A stretch of 64,000 bases of DNA from Clostridia bacterium (GTDB lineage: Bacteria; Bacillota; Clostridia; Christensenellales; Aristaeellaceae), in the NCBI GenBank assembly GCA_017936765.1, contig JAGBEX010000014.1, forward strand, positions 310,001 through 374,000, given 5' to 3'. Under the pieces are notes generated by a model, which saw only the letters and a list, made by a program, of their open reading frames with translations, was not told the DNA's origin and did not search any database. The translations under genes were made by a program, and so were the position numbers. Below are positions 25,745 to 34,541 of the stretch, in pieces; position 1 is the stretch's first letter; every line of letters starts with the position of its first letter.

Positions 25745-26952
25745 TCAAAGTCCCTTCTTTCTCCCAGCAGATCGTCCAGCACCGTTGCAATGCGGCCATT
25801 TTGGTGATACACCCGCACTGGTCGCCTGGACAGAATGGAAATTGCCTCGTTGCGGTTGGTATGCGCCCAATCCGCGTAAGTCATATAGGGAATATCGCCG
25901 CCCAGCAGATCTACGGTGTCGCCTACCTGGGCTTCAGGGATGTGGGTCACATCCACCATCATCTGATCCATGCACACCAGGCCCACCACCTGCGCCAGCT
26001 TGCCATGGATGGCCACCTTGCCATGTCCGTTGGACAGGCAGCGGGGGTAGCCATCGCCATAGCCCACGCACAGGGTAGCGATGCGGGCATCGTAGTCCAG
26101 CACCATGTCATCGCCATAGCCCACCACTTCGCCAGCCTTTGCCTCGTGGATGCGGCTGATGGTGGTGCGGAACACCAGCGTTTCATGATCCTCAAAGGGC
26201 ATATGCTCGCTGCGGTACGGCCGCACACCAAAGAGCAGCGCACCCACCCGCACCCGGCTGTGGTGCCAATCGGGATATCGCACCAGCCCAATGCTGTCGC
26301 AGATGTGTACATCCTCCAGCACCACGCCACGCGCTGCCAGCCATTGCTGCATCTGCATCAGGTTCGTATGCTGTTCTTCGTCCCGCTGCTGGTTCACCAG
26401 TCCCAGGTGGCTGAAAAGCCCCTGCAGCTGCACATAGCGCAGCGTTTTGACAGCCTCAGCCACGGCATCAGCCATTGCCTCACAGCAGGCAATGCCCAGG
26501 CGGTGGAAGCCTGTATCAACCTTCAGCTGCACCTTGACTTGCTTCTGCTGCGCCGCTGCGGCCGCTTCCATGTCCAGCAGATCCTGCACCGATCCGGCCG
26601 TCAGCGTAATGTCAGCGCCGATGGCGTCCTCCAGCATGGGCTTTTCCGTTAAGCCCATCACAAGGATCTCGCCCGTCACGCCATGCCTGCGCAGCTCCAG
26701 CGCCTCCCGGATGCAGCTCACAGCAAAGCTTTCGCAGCCTGCCTGCTGCAGGGCCTGGGCCACCCGTACCGCACCGTGACCATAGGCGTTGGACTTGATC
26801 ACACAGGTCACCAGCGCCGTGGGCGCCAGGTCGAGCGCTGTGCGGTAGTTAGCCACCAGCTTATCCAGATCGATATCAATCCAGGTTCTTTTCACGAAGA
26901 GATCATTCATCCAAGCGTCGCTTCTTTCAGATAGATTATCAGGCGGATTCAT
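25741..26952 (-). CDS. alr: alanine racemase
   Basis: A 403-residue fold-type III PLP enzyme that makes D-alanine. The Schiff-base lysine is K53 in VIKSNAYGHGAV, the catalytic Tyr is in CVGYGDGYPR, and CMDQMMVDVTHIP is the usual C-terminal segment. It carries about 20 extra N-terminal residues before the conserved RTWIDIDLDKLVANY. ATG 26952 has GGAGCAGGAA directly upstream; ATG at 26964 has none. It opens the minus-strand operon, diverging from the GerQ-like gene with only 55 bases between. Confidence 0.94.
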   Translation of the reverse strand: MNPPDNLSERSDAWMNDLFVKRTWIDIDLDKLVANYRTALDLAPTALVTCVIKSNAYGHGAVRVAQALQQAGCESFAVSCIREALELRRHGVTGEILVMGLTEKPMLEDAIGADITLTAGSVQDLLDMEAAAAAQQKQVKVQLKVDTGFHRLGIACCEAMADAVAEAVKTLRYVQLQGLFSHLGLVNQQRDEEQHTNLMQMQQWLAARGVVLEDVHICDSIGLVRYPDWHHSRVRVGALLFGVRPYRSEHMPFEDHETLVFRTTISRIHEAKAGEVVGYGDDMVLDYDARIATLCVGYGDGYPRCLSNGHGKVAIHGKLAQVVGLVCMDQMMVDVTHIPEAQVGDTVDLLGGDIPYMTYADWAHTNRNEAISILSRRPVRVYHQNGRIATVLDDLLGERRDFE

Positions 26953-27007
26953 TTCCTGCTCCATGTCCGCATAGGCTGGCGTAGACCATCATAAGGAGGC
27001 ATCGATC

Positions 27008-27427
27008 ATGAGCGAAACCAATCAAAGCCAGGATTTCCGCGTCCCCGCCAGCCAGGATTTCAACACCGACAGCTTTGCAGGCTCCATGCAACAGGTGCTG
27101 CAGGACAACATCGGCAAATACGTGATCGTGGAGTTTTTCATGGGGACGGATACCCTTCAGCAGAAGGAAGGCTACCTCTACGACGTGGCCGCGCAGTACA
27201 TCGTGATCTTTGACGACATCAACCTGCAATACGTGGTGTGCGATGTGTTCTCCATCAAGTTCGTCACGTTCCTGCTGCCCAACTACCGCCCCGGTCAGGT
27301 TCCCGCGCTGCTGGAAGCCCTCGAGAATGCTCGCCAGAACATCCCGTCTGAGACGACCACCGCTGCGCCGGGCATCACACCCGCCCAGGCTGCTTTTGCC
27401 CATGCCACACGGAGCCGCCGCCGTTAA
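27008..27427 (+). CDS. GerQ-like putative spore coat protein
   Basis: A 139-residue protein. The middle (about 28-100: MQQVLQDNIGKYVIVEFFMG then GYLYDVAAQYIVIFDD, YVVCDVFSIKFVTFLLP) resembles the single beta-rich domain of the coat protein GerQ, which is needed for spore germination. The ends are low in complexity: a Gln/Ser/Asp-rich start and a basic SRRR end. Similarity is by pattern only, so GerQ is a suggestion. AAGGAGG precedes the ATG. Its stop overlaps the convergent ligA stop through a shared TTAA. Confidence 0.55.
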   Translation: MSETNQSQDFRVPASQDFNTDSFAGSMQQVLQDNIGKYVIVEFFMGTDTLQQKEGYLYDVAAQYIVIFDDINLQYVVCDVFSIKFVTFLLPNYRPGQVPALLEALENARQNIPSETTTAAPGITPAQAAFAHATRSRRR

Positions 27428-29388
27428 GCGCCGCAGCGGCGCTTGAGTTCGGCCTCGTCGATCACTTCAATGCCAAGGCTCTGCGCCTTGGTCAGCTTGC
27501 TTCCTGCCGCCTCGCCAGCCACGACGAAGGCGGTCTTTTTGCTGACGGAAGATGCAGCCGTGCCGCCATTTTGGCGGATCAGCTCCTCCGCGTCCTTGCG
27601 GCTGAGGGTGGGCAGCGTGCCGGTCACCACAATGCTCATGCCCGTGAACACGCCTTCCGCCTTACCAGCGGCCTCCTGTGGCTTCACGCCAGCATCCAGC
27701 AGGCGCTGGATCATCTGGCGATTCTCCTCAAAGGAGAAGAACTCCACCACGCTCTGGGCCACGATATCACCGATATCCGGCAGCGCCACCAGCTCTTCCT
27801 GGGTGGCAGCAGCCACCTTGTCCAGGGTGCCAAAGGCATTGGCCAGGTCCCGGGCAGTTTTGCGTCCCACATTGGGGATGCCCACCGCAAAGAGGAAGGC
27901 ATCCAGGGTGCAATCCTTGCTCTTTTCCAGCGCCACCATCAGGTTGGCGGCTTTTTTCTGCTTAAAGCCATCCAGCGCCAGCACGTCCTCCATGGTCAGG
28001 CGATAGAGATCAGCAGGGTCGCGCACGTCCATCTGATCGTAAAGCTGAATGGCGGTCTTTTCTGAAAAGCCCTCGATGTCCATGGCATCGCGGCTGGCAA
28101 AGTGGCTGATCCGCGCCACGGACTGGGGCTTGCAGCTCTGCCGATTCATGCAGAACAGGTGCGCGCCGCGCTCCACCAGCTCGCTGCCACAAGCAGGACA
28201 ATGGGTGGGCTTCTCAATATCCGCTTCGCCCTCGCCCGGCGCGCCAACGCGCCCCATGATCTCCGGGATCACGTCATTGGAGCGGCGGATCCACACCGGC
28301 GCGCCGATGGCCACCCGCTTGCGCTGGATGTCGCCCCAGTTGTTCAGGGTAGCCTTGCGCACGGTGACGCCATAGAAGTCCACCGGCTCCAGGTGTGCCA
28401 GGGGGGTCAGCTTGCCGGTGCGTCCCAGCTCCCAGGTCACTTCCTGCAGGGTGGTGACGCTTTCCTCGGCCTCGAACTTGTAGGCCACCGCCCAGCGGGG
28501 GAATTTCTCGGTAAAACCCATCTGCTCCCGCAGGGAGAAGTCCCCCACCTTGATCACCACGCCATCGATGAGGAAATCCAGGGAGCTGCGCACCTTCTCG
28601 ATCTCCCGGATGCAGGCGATCAGCTCATCATGGTTATGGGGCTTGCCCAGGTAATCGCTCACCGGGAAGCCGTTTTCCCGCAGGAAATCCAGCATCTCCG
28701 GCTGGGAGTGATAGGGCGCATCCTCAATGGTGCCGATCTGGTAGAAGAACGCATCCAGCCGCCGGGAAGCCGTCACCGCAGGATCCAGATTCCGCAGCGC
28801 ACCAGCGGCGGCATTGCGAGCATTCTTCAGCGGCTCCTTGGCGGTTTGGTTATACTTTTCCAATGTGCTCAGGCGCATGATGCACTCGCCCTGCACCTCC
28901 AGCGTTCCCTGATACGGAATGGTCAGCGGCACAGCACGGACGGTCTTGGCCTGGGGCAGAATAGCCTCGCCGGTCACGCCGTTGCCGCGGGTGGCTGCCT
29001 GCACCAGCTGACCGTCCTGATAGGTCAGGTTCAGGGTCAGGCCGTCGAACTTGTATTCCACATAGTATTGCAGCTCCGTCATGCCGGTGAGCTTCTCCGT
29101 GCGGCGGATCCACTCCTCCAGCGCCTCGATGGACTGCACCTTGTCCATGCTCCACAGCCGGGTGATGTGGGTATGCTCCGCAAAGCCCTTCAGCGGCTCG
29201 CCGCCCACGCGCTGGGTGGGCGAATCCGGCAGAATCACGCCGCTCTCCTTTTCCAGCGCCAGCAGCTGGTCGTACATCTGATCCCACTGCATATCGGAAA
29301 TAACAGACTCGCCCAACACGTAATACGCGTGGGCGGTCTCGTTCAGGCGGTCGATCAGCGGGCGCATTTGTGCCACATAGTCGATCAT
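27424..29388 (-). CDS. ligA: NAD-dependent DNA ligase
   Basis: A 654-residue ligase. The adenylated lysine is K113 in YKFDGLTL. It has an OB-fold region, a four-Cys zinc finger (CPACGSELVERGAHLFCMNRQSC), helix-hairpin-helix repeats (LPDIGDIVAQSV) and a C-terminal BRCT domain (about 580-654). The TLP.LSR segment and GEAAGSKLTKAQ are typical BRCT features. Length is normal. Its start overlaps the pcrA stop (ATGA). Confidence 0.97.
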   Translation of the reverse strand: MIDYVAQMRPLIDRLNETAHAYYVLGESVISDMQWDQMYDQLLALEKESGVILPDSPTQRVGGEPLKGFAEHTHITRLWSMDKVQSIEALEEWIRRTEKLTGMTELQYYVEYKFDGLTLNLTYQDGQLVQAATRGNGVTGEAILPQAKTVRAVPLTIPYQGTLEVQGECIMRLSTLEKYNQTAKEPLKNARNAAAGALRNLDPAVTASRRLDAFFYQIGTIEDAPYHSQPEMLDFLRENGFPVSDYLGKPHNHDELIACIREIEKVRSSLDFLIDGVVIKVGDFSLREQMGFTEKFPRWAVAYKFEAEESVTTLQEVTWELGRTGKLTPLAHLEPVDFYGVTVRKATLNNWGDIQRKRVAIGAPVWIRRSNDVIPEIMGRVGAPGEGEADIEKPTHCPACGSELVERGAHLFCMNRQSCKPQSVARISHFASRDAMDIEGFSEKTAIQLYDQMDVRDPADLYRLTMEDVLALDGFKQKKAANLMVALEKSKDCTLDAFLFAVGIPNVGRKTARDLANAFGTLDKVAAATQEELVALPDIGDIVAQSVVEFFSFEENRQMIQRLLDAGVKPQEAAGKAEGVFTGMSIVVTGTLPTLSRKDAEELIRQNGGTAASSVSKKTAFVVAGEAAGSKLTKAQSLGIEVIDEAELKRRCGA

Positions 29389-31679
29389 GCTTCATCCTCC
29401 AGCTTCACAATGGGGGCAATAGAAAGCGCAAATTCCTTCACGCCATAGGCGGTAAACTCGATCTGGATGCGGGCGTCCGCGCCGTTGCCCACAAGCGCCA
29501 CCACCCGGCCTTCGCCAAACTTGCGGTGCATCACACGGTCGCCGCGCTGGAACAGGCTCTGCATGGCGCTGCCGGCAAACTGCCGCGCCTTGGAGGGCGC
29601 AAAGCCCTTCTGCACGCCGGGAATGCCCAGCGCGTTGCCGCCCAGGGTCAGCTTGGGCTTGCCAAGGTCAGCCATGGCAGGCGTGGAGCGCAGCCCGTAG
29701 TTGGACACATAACCGCCTCGCGCCTGGGGCTGGGGGGCATTGCGGAAGGCGTTTTCCTTGCGCTGCGCCCATTCGTCCTCCAGCAGGCGGGTGGGGATCT
29801 CATCCAGGAAGCGGCTGGGCGGGTTGTGGTTCACCTGGTTATACAGCATACGCTGATTGGCGCGGGAGATAAACAACCTCCGCTGGGCGCGGGTGATGCC
29901 CACATAGCACAATCGGCGCTCCTCCTCCACGCGGTTCTCGTCCATCAGACTGCGGGCAGAGGGGAAGATGCCCTCCTCCAGACCCACCATGAACACCGTG
30001 GGGAATTCCAGACCCTTGGCAGAGTGCAGCGTCATGAGGGTGATATAACCACGCTCGTTTTCTTCCCTGTCCATGTCCGTGACCAGCGCCACGTTTTCCA
30101 GGTAGTCCTCCAGGGTGGCATCAGGTTCAGCACGGGCAAATTCCTCCACAGCGCCCATGAATTCCTGAATGTTCTCCACCCTGGCGCGGCTCTCGTCGGT
30201 ATCTTCCTTCTGATACTGCTCCATCAGCCCGGTCTTTTCGATCAAAAGCTTCACAAAATCGCTCAGGGGCAGGCTCTCCTTCATGGCCACCAGCATGGTC
30301 ATGAGCATGAAGAAATCCCCCACGCACTTGCGCGGCCGTGCCGACAGGCTTTCCGGCATGTCCGTCAGCGCGCTGTAAAGCGGCATCTCGTTCTCGCGGG
30401 CGTGGTTGGCCAGCTCCTGCACGGTGGTTTCACCAATGGAGCGCTTGGGGACATTGATGATCCTCCGCAGGGACACATCGTCCGTGGGGTTGACAATGAC
30501 CCGCAGATAGGCGATCACGTCGCGAACTTCCTTGCGGTCGTAGAATTTCTGGCCGCCGAACACCTTATAGGGAATGCCGGAGCGCATCAGCATTTCTTCG
30601 ATGACGCGGCTCTGGGCATTGGTGCGGTACAGCACCGCCATGTGGCCATAGGCTTCGCCATGCTTGTTCAGCTGACGGATGCGGTCGGCCACCCAGGCAG
30701 CTTCCTCACGTTCGTCTCCGGCGCAGAAGAGCTTGATGCTCTCGCCCTCGCCCGCTTCCGTCCACAAGGCCTTTTCCTTGCGGCCTGCGTTGTGAGCGAT
30801 CACCTGATTGGCCGCATCCAGGATGTTGGCCGTGGAACGGTAGTTCTGTTCCAGCTTGATCACCACAGCGTCGGGGTAATCCTTTTCAAAATCAAGGATA
30901 TTGCGGATATCCGCGCCGCGCCAGCCATAGATGGACTGGTCGTCGTCGCCCACCACGCAAAGGTTGCGGCTACGGTCGGTGAGCAGCTTCACCAGCATAT
31001 ACTGGGCATAGTTGGTGTCCTGATATTCGTCCACCAGTACATAGCGGAACTTGTTGCGATAATAGTCCAGCACCGGCGGATGCTCCGCCAACAGGGTCAG
31101 GGTCTTCACCAGCAGGTCGTCAAAGTCCAGGGCGTTGAGCGCCTTCAAGCGGGATTCATATTCCACAAAAACGTCATGCAGCATCTGGCTGCGGTAGTCC
31201 CGCTCGGACTTGGCAAACCACTCGTCGGGAGACATCAACTTGTTCTTCGCATCGGAGATCTTGGCCTTGATCTCCCGGGGCGGCAGGAACTTTTCGTCGA
31301 TATTGAACCGCTTCAGGATCTCCTTGATCACCGCGCCCTGATCATCATCGTCATAAATAGCAAAGGATCGGGCATAGCCCAGCTTTTCGATATCCCTGCG
31401 CAGGATCTTCGCGCAGGTGGAGTGGAAGGTGGAGATCCAGGCATCCTCCGCCTGATCGCCCACCAGCTGCACAATGCGCTCTTTCATTTCCTTAGCGGCC
31501 TTGTTGGTAAAGGTCAGCGCCAGGATCGACCATGCAGGCACACCATGATCCATCAGATTCGCCACGCGGCAGGTCAGCGCGCGGGTCTTTCCGCTGCCCG
31601 CACCTGCCAGAATCAGCACAGGGCCTTCCAGCGTTTCAGCAGCCAGCCGCTGCTGCGGGTTGAGCATACTCAAGTCCAT
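29385..31679 (-). CDS. pcrA: ATP-dependent DNA helicase PcrA/UvrD
   Basis: A 764-residue superfamily 1A helicase. Walker A is AGAGSGKT with K31. Motif II is VLVDEYQDTNYAQY, motif III VVGDDDQSIYGWRGAD, motif IV LEQNYRSTANIL, motif V LMTLHSAKGLEFPTVFMVGLEEG and motif VI ERRLCYVGITRAQRRL. Start is taken at the third of three ATG codons, seven bases after GAGG. Order yerC-pcrA-ligA as in B. subtilis, without pcrB. Confidence 0.96.
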   Translation of the reverse strand: MDLSMLNPQQRLAAETLEGPVLILAGAGSGKTRALTCRVANLMDHGVPAWSILALTFTNKAAKEMKERIVQLVGDQAEDAWISTFHSTCAKILRRDIEKLGYARSFAIYDDDDQGAVIKEILKRFNIDEKFLPPREIKAKISDAKNKLMSPDEWFAKSERDYRSQMLHDVFVEYESRLKALNALDFDDLLVKTLTLLAEHPPVLDYYRNKFRYVLVDEYQDTNYAQYMLVKLLTDRSRNLCVVGDDDQSIYGWRGADIRNILDFEKDYPDAVVIKLEQNYRSTANILDAANQVIAHNAGRKEKALWTEAGEGESIKLFCAGDEREEAAWVADRIRQLNKHGEAYGHMAVLYRTNAQSRVIEEMLMRSGIPYKVFGGQKFYDRKEVRDVIAYLRVIVNPTDDVSLRRIINVPKRSIGETTVQELANHARENEMPLYSALTDMPESLSARPRKCVGDFFMLMTMLVAMKESLPLSDFVKLLIEKTGLMEQYQKEDTDESRARVENIQEFMGAVEEFARAEPDATLEDYLENVALVTDMDREENERGYITLMTLHSAKGLEFPTVFMVGLEEGIFPSARSLMDENRVEEERRLCYVGITRAQRRLFISRANQRMLYNQVNHNPPSRFLDEIPTRLLEDEWAQRKENAFRNAPQPQARGGYVSNYGLRSTPAMADLGKPKLTLGGNALGIPGVQKGFAPSKARQFAGSAMQSLFQRGDRVMHRKFGEGRVVALVGNGADARIQIEFTAYGVKEFALSIAPIVKLEDEA

Positions 31680-31711
31680 CATCATACCTCAAACTTTCTA
31701 CAAATAAGAGC

Positions 31712-32020
31712 TTACTTGATCTCGATGCCGTCTTCGGCCAGGGCATCCAGCACATGGTTATACCCCTCTGCGCCATAGAGCAGCGCCCGGTTCACCCGGC
31801 TGATGGTGGCAGAGGACGCCCCCGTGCGCCGGGCGATCTCCTGATAGGTCACCCGGTTGCGCAAAAGGCCCGCCACCTCCAGTCGCTGGGCAATGCTGCG
31901 CAATTCGGGGATAGTACAGATATCCTCAAAAAAACGGTATGCTTCTTCAACCGTATTCAGTCGCAGCACAGCCTCCATCAGCAGATCTGCCTGTTCGTTT
32001 TTCACTTTGGAATCAAACAT
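31712..32020 (-). CDS. YerC/YecD family TrpR-like DNA-binding protein
   Basis: A 102-residue helical protein of the TrpR/YerC superfamily. It has CTIPELRSIAQRLEVAGLLRNRVTYQEIARRTGASSATISRVNRAL, a clear helix-turn-helix, and ends GYNHVLDAL. Its ligand and targets are unknown. It heads the yerC-pcrA-ligA run. The RBS (AAAGGAG) lies inside a short palindrome (32030-32045), which may sequester it or serve as operator. Confidence 0.93.
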   Translation of the reverse strand: MFDSKVKNEQADLLMEAVLRLNTVEEAYRFFEDICTIPELRSIAQRLEVAGLLRNRVTYQEIARRTGASSATISRVNRALLYGAEGYNHVLDALAEDGIEIK

Positions 32021-32029
32021 AACGCCACT

Positions 32030-32045
32030 CCTTTCGTGCGAAAGG
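32030..32045 (-). promoter_or_regulatory. palindrome over the yerC ribosome binding site
   Basis: CCTTTCG (32030-32036) and CGAAAGG (32039-32045) are perfect inverted copies two bases apart, and the minus-strand SD AAAGGAG overlaps it. Confidence 0.45.
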
Positions 32046-32075
32046 TTTCACTCTCGCACTTTACCGCACGACATC

Positions 32076-32104
32076 ATTATAACACGTTTTTCCCTGCCTG
32101 ACCA
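32076..32104 (-). promoter_or_regulatory. promoter of the yerC-pcrA-ligA run
   Basis: Minus-strand TGGTCA (32099-32104) and TATAAT (32076-32081) with a 17-base spacer. Confidence 0.55.
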
Positions 32105-32197
32105 GCAGAAAATATCCAGCCCCATGCCACAGGCTGTGCAATGTGGTATGTTTTTTTCCGTGTTGCTCCATGCGGCACAATTTATGCCAGAAAACGC

Positions 32198-32226
32198 TTG
32201 ACAAATCTGGCTTTGCGGTCTATACT
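32198..32226 (+). promoter_or_regulatory. sigma-A type promoter of glnN
   Basis: TTGACA (32198-32203) and TATACT (32221-32226) with a 17-base spacer. The leader of about 65 bases contains one short hairpin (GAGAG 32249-32253 with CTCTC 32257-32261) and no riboswitch I can recognise. Confidence 0.75.
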
Positions 32227-32297
32227 CTCCCCATCAGCAGGGTGCTGTGAGAGTGGCTCTCGCGGCGCCTTTTGCGTTTACAGAGGAGGTTCCCCCC

Positions 32298-34385
32298 ATG
32301 GCGAAGATGCACGATCTATTTGGCAGCAATGTGTTTAACGATGCTGTGATGCAGGAGCGCCTGCCCAAGGAGACCTACAAGGCTCTGAAGAAGACCATCG
32401 ACGACGGCCGCCGCCTGGACCCCGACCTGGCTGCCGTGGTTGCTCATGCCATGAAGGAGTGGGCCGTGGAAAAGGGCGTGACCCACTACACCCATTGGTT
32501 CCAGCCCATGACCGGCATCACCGCTGAGAAGCACGACAGCTTCATTAGCCCCAAGGATGGCGGCCAGATGATCCTCACCTTCTCCGGCAAGGAGCTTGTT
32601 CGCGGCGAAAGCGACGCCTCCTCCTTCCCCTCCGGCGGTCTGCGCTCCACCTTCGAGGCCCGCGGCTACACCGCCTGGGATCCTACCTCCTATGCCTTTA
32701 TCAAGAACAATGTGCTGTGCATCCCCACCGCCTTCTGCTCCTATGGCGGCGAAGCGCTGGATACCAAAACGCCTCTGCTGCGCTCCATGGAAGCCCTGAG
32801 CAAGCAGGCCGTTCGCGTGCTGAAGCTCTTCGGCCGCGACGCCACCCGCGTGGTGCCTACCGTTGGCCCCGAGCAGGAATACTTCCTCGTCGATCAGAAG
32901 CTCTACGATCAGCGCATGGATCTGATCTTCACCGGTCGCACCCTCTTTGGTGCCAAGCCGCCCAAGGGGCAGGAAATGGACGACCACTACTTCGGCTCCG
33001 TGAAGCCCCGCATCAAGGCCTTCATGACCGAGCTGGATGAAGAGCTGTGGAAGCTGGGCGTGCTGGCCAAGACCGAGCATAACGAGGCCGCGCCTGCCCA
33101 GCACGAAATGGCGCCCATCTTCTCCGTGGCCAGCATTGCCTGCGACCACAACCAGCTCACCATGGAAATGATGAAGAAGGTGGCCAAGAAGCACGGCCTG
33201 GTGTGCCTCCTGCACGAGAAACCCTTCCAGGGCGTGAATGGCTCCGGCAAGCATAACAACTGGTCCATGACCACCAACACCGGCTATAACCTGCTGGAAC
33301 CCGGCGACAGCCCCTTTGAGAGCGCCCAGTTCATGCTCTTCCTGGTCAGCGTGATTAAGGCCGTGGACGATTATCAGGATCTGCTGCGTGTCTCCGTGGC
33401 CAGCGCAGGCAATGATCACCGTCTCGGTGCCAACGAAGCGCCTCCCGCCATTGTCTCCATGTTTCTGGGCGATGAGCTGAACGAGATCCTGGACGCTTTC
33501 GAGTCCGGCGCACCCTATCACAGCCGCGAACACAGCGATCTGACCATCGGCGTTCACGTGCTGCCCAAGTTCCCCAAGGATAACACCGACCGGAACCGTA
33601 CCTCTCCCTTTGCCTTCACCGGCAACAAGTTCGAGTTCCGTTCCCTGGGTTCCAGCGCCTCCATCTCCGATGCCAATGTGGTGCTGAACACCGCCGTGGC
33701 CGAGTCCCTCAAGCAGTTTGCCGACGAGCTGGAGGGTGCCGAGGACTTCCGCGCCAGCCTCCACGACCTCATCGTTCGTGAGATCCGCAACCACAAGCGC
33801 ATCCTCTTCGACGGCAACGGCTACGCCCAGTCCTGGGTGGAGGAAGCCGAAAAGCGCGGCCTGTGCAACCTGCGCACCACCATCGATGCCCTGCCCCGGA
33901 TGATCGACCCCAAGAACATCAAGCTCTTTGCCGATCACAGGGTCTTCTCCGAAACAGAAGTCCGCTCCCGCTTTGAGATCAAGCTGGAGGAGTACACCAA
34001 GATCATCAACATCGAGGCCGAAACCGCCCTGATGATGGCCAAGCGTGAGATCCTCCCCGCCGTGATGAAGTTCACCGGCGATGTGGCCCGCCAGGCCAAG
34101 GCCATCAAGGATGTCTCCCCCGTGCTGACCGCCGCCCCGGAGGAAAAGCTGCTCACCCAGCTCACCAACGAGTGCGCCCGCCTCTCCGACAGCATCGATG
34201 CTCTGCAGGCCGCCATCGTCAATGCCAATCACAATGCCGATGCCCTCACCGCTGCCACCTATCAGCAGAATGTGGTGATCCCCGCCATGAACGCTGTGCG
34301 CACCTCTGCCGACGAGCTGGAGACCATCGTTGGCAAGGAATACTGGCCCTTCCCCACCTATGCCGAGCTGCTGTTCAACACCTGA
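32298..34385 (+). CDS. glnN: glutamine synthetase type III
   Basis: A 695-residue type III glutamine synthetase, which makes glutamine from glutamate, ammonia and ATP. Signatures include LRSTFEARGYTAWDPTSYAF, VGPEQEYFLVD, HNEAAPAQHEMAPIFSVA and KPFQGVNGSGKHNNWSM, with the long C-terminal region special to type III. Start ATG 32298 follows GAGGAGG. It stands alone between a strong promoter and a terminator. Confidence 0.96.
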   Translation: MAKMHDLFGSNVFNDAVMQERLPKETYKALKKTIDDGRRLDPDLAAVVAHAMKEWAVEKGVTHYTHWFQPMTGITAEKHDSFISPKDGGQMILTFSGKELVRGESDASSFPSGGLRSTFEARGYTAWDPTSYAFIKNNVLCIPTAFCSYGGEALDTKTPLLRSMEALSKQAVRVLKLFGRDATRVVPTVGPEQEYFLVDQKLYDQRMDLIFTGRTLFGAKPPKGQEMDDHYFGSVKPRIKAFMTELDEELWKLGVLAKTEHNEAAPAQHEMAPIFSVASIACDHNQLTMEMMKKVAKKHGLVCLLHEKPFQGVNGSGKHNNWSMTTNTGYNLLEPGDSPFESAQFMLFLVSVIKAVDDYQDLLRVSVASAGNDHRLGANEAPPAIVSMFLGDELNEILDAFESGAPYHSREHSDLTIGVHVLPKFPKDNTDRNRTSPFAFTGNKFEFRSLGSSASISDANVVLNTAVAESLKQFADELEGAEDFRASLHDLIVREIRNHKRILFDGNGYAQSWVEEAEKRGLCNLRTTIDALPRMIDPKNIKLFADHRVFSETEVRSRFEIKLEEYTKIINIEAETALMMAKREILPAVMKFTGDVARQAKAIKDVSPVLTAAPEEKLLTQLTNECARLSDSIDALQAAIVNANHNADALTAATYQQNVVIPAMNAVRTSADELETIVGKEYWPFPTYAELLFNT

Positions 34386-34396
34386 TACATCTACAG

Positions 34397-34422
34397 CCTC
34401 CCCACCACGGGGAGGTTTTTTT
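34397..34422 (+). terminator. rho-independent terminator of glnN
   Basis: CCTCCCC (34397-34403) pairs with GGGGAGG (34409-34415), followed by seven T. Confidence 0.93.
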
Positions 34423-34453
34423 GTACTTATTTTGTGCTTAATTTGTTAATTCA

Positions 34454-34482
34454 TTGACACTCTGTTTTTGCAGGAGTACACT
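34454..34482 (+). promoter_or_regulatory. sigma-A type promoter of the TrpXYZ-type operon
   Basis: TTGACA (34454-34459) and TACACT (34477-34482) with a 17-base spacer. The short leader contains a hairpin with 7-bp arms (34496-34502 and 34507-34513). Confidence 0.7.
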
Positions 34483-34541
34483 CTTGCTTGTAGCCGCAGG
34501 GATGCTTCCCTGCAAGTAGTATTTGAAGGAGGAACCCCACC

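Noticed and set aside
26949..26977. Sigma-E-like elements (TCATTTC and CATAGGCT) before the GerQ-like gene
   Set aside because: Both boxes deviate too much from consensus to be called.
32227..32297. Glutamine riboswitch in the glnN leader
   Set aside because: Only one 5-bp hairpin is present and none of the conserved glnA-motif bases was found.
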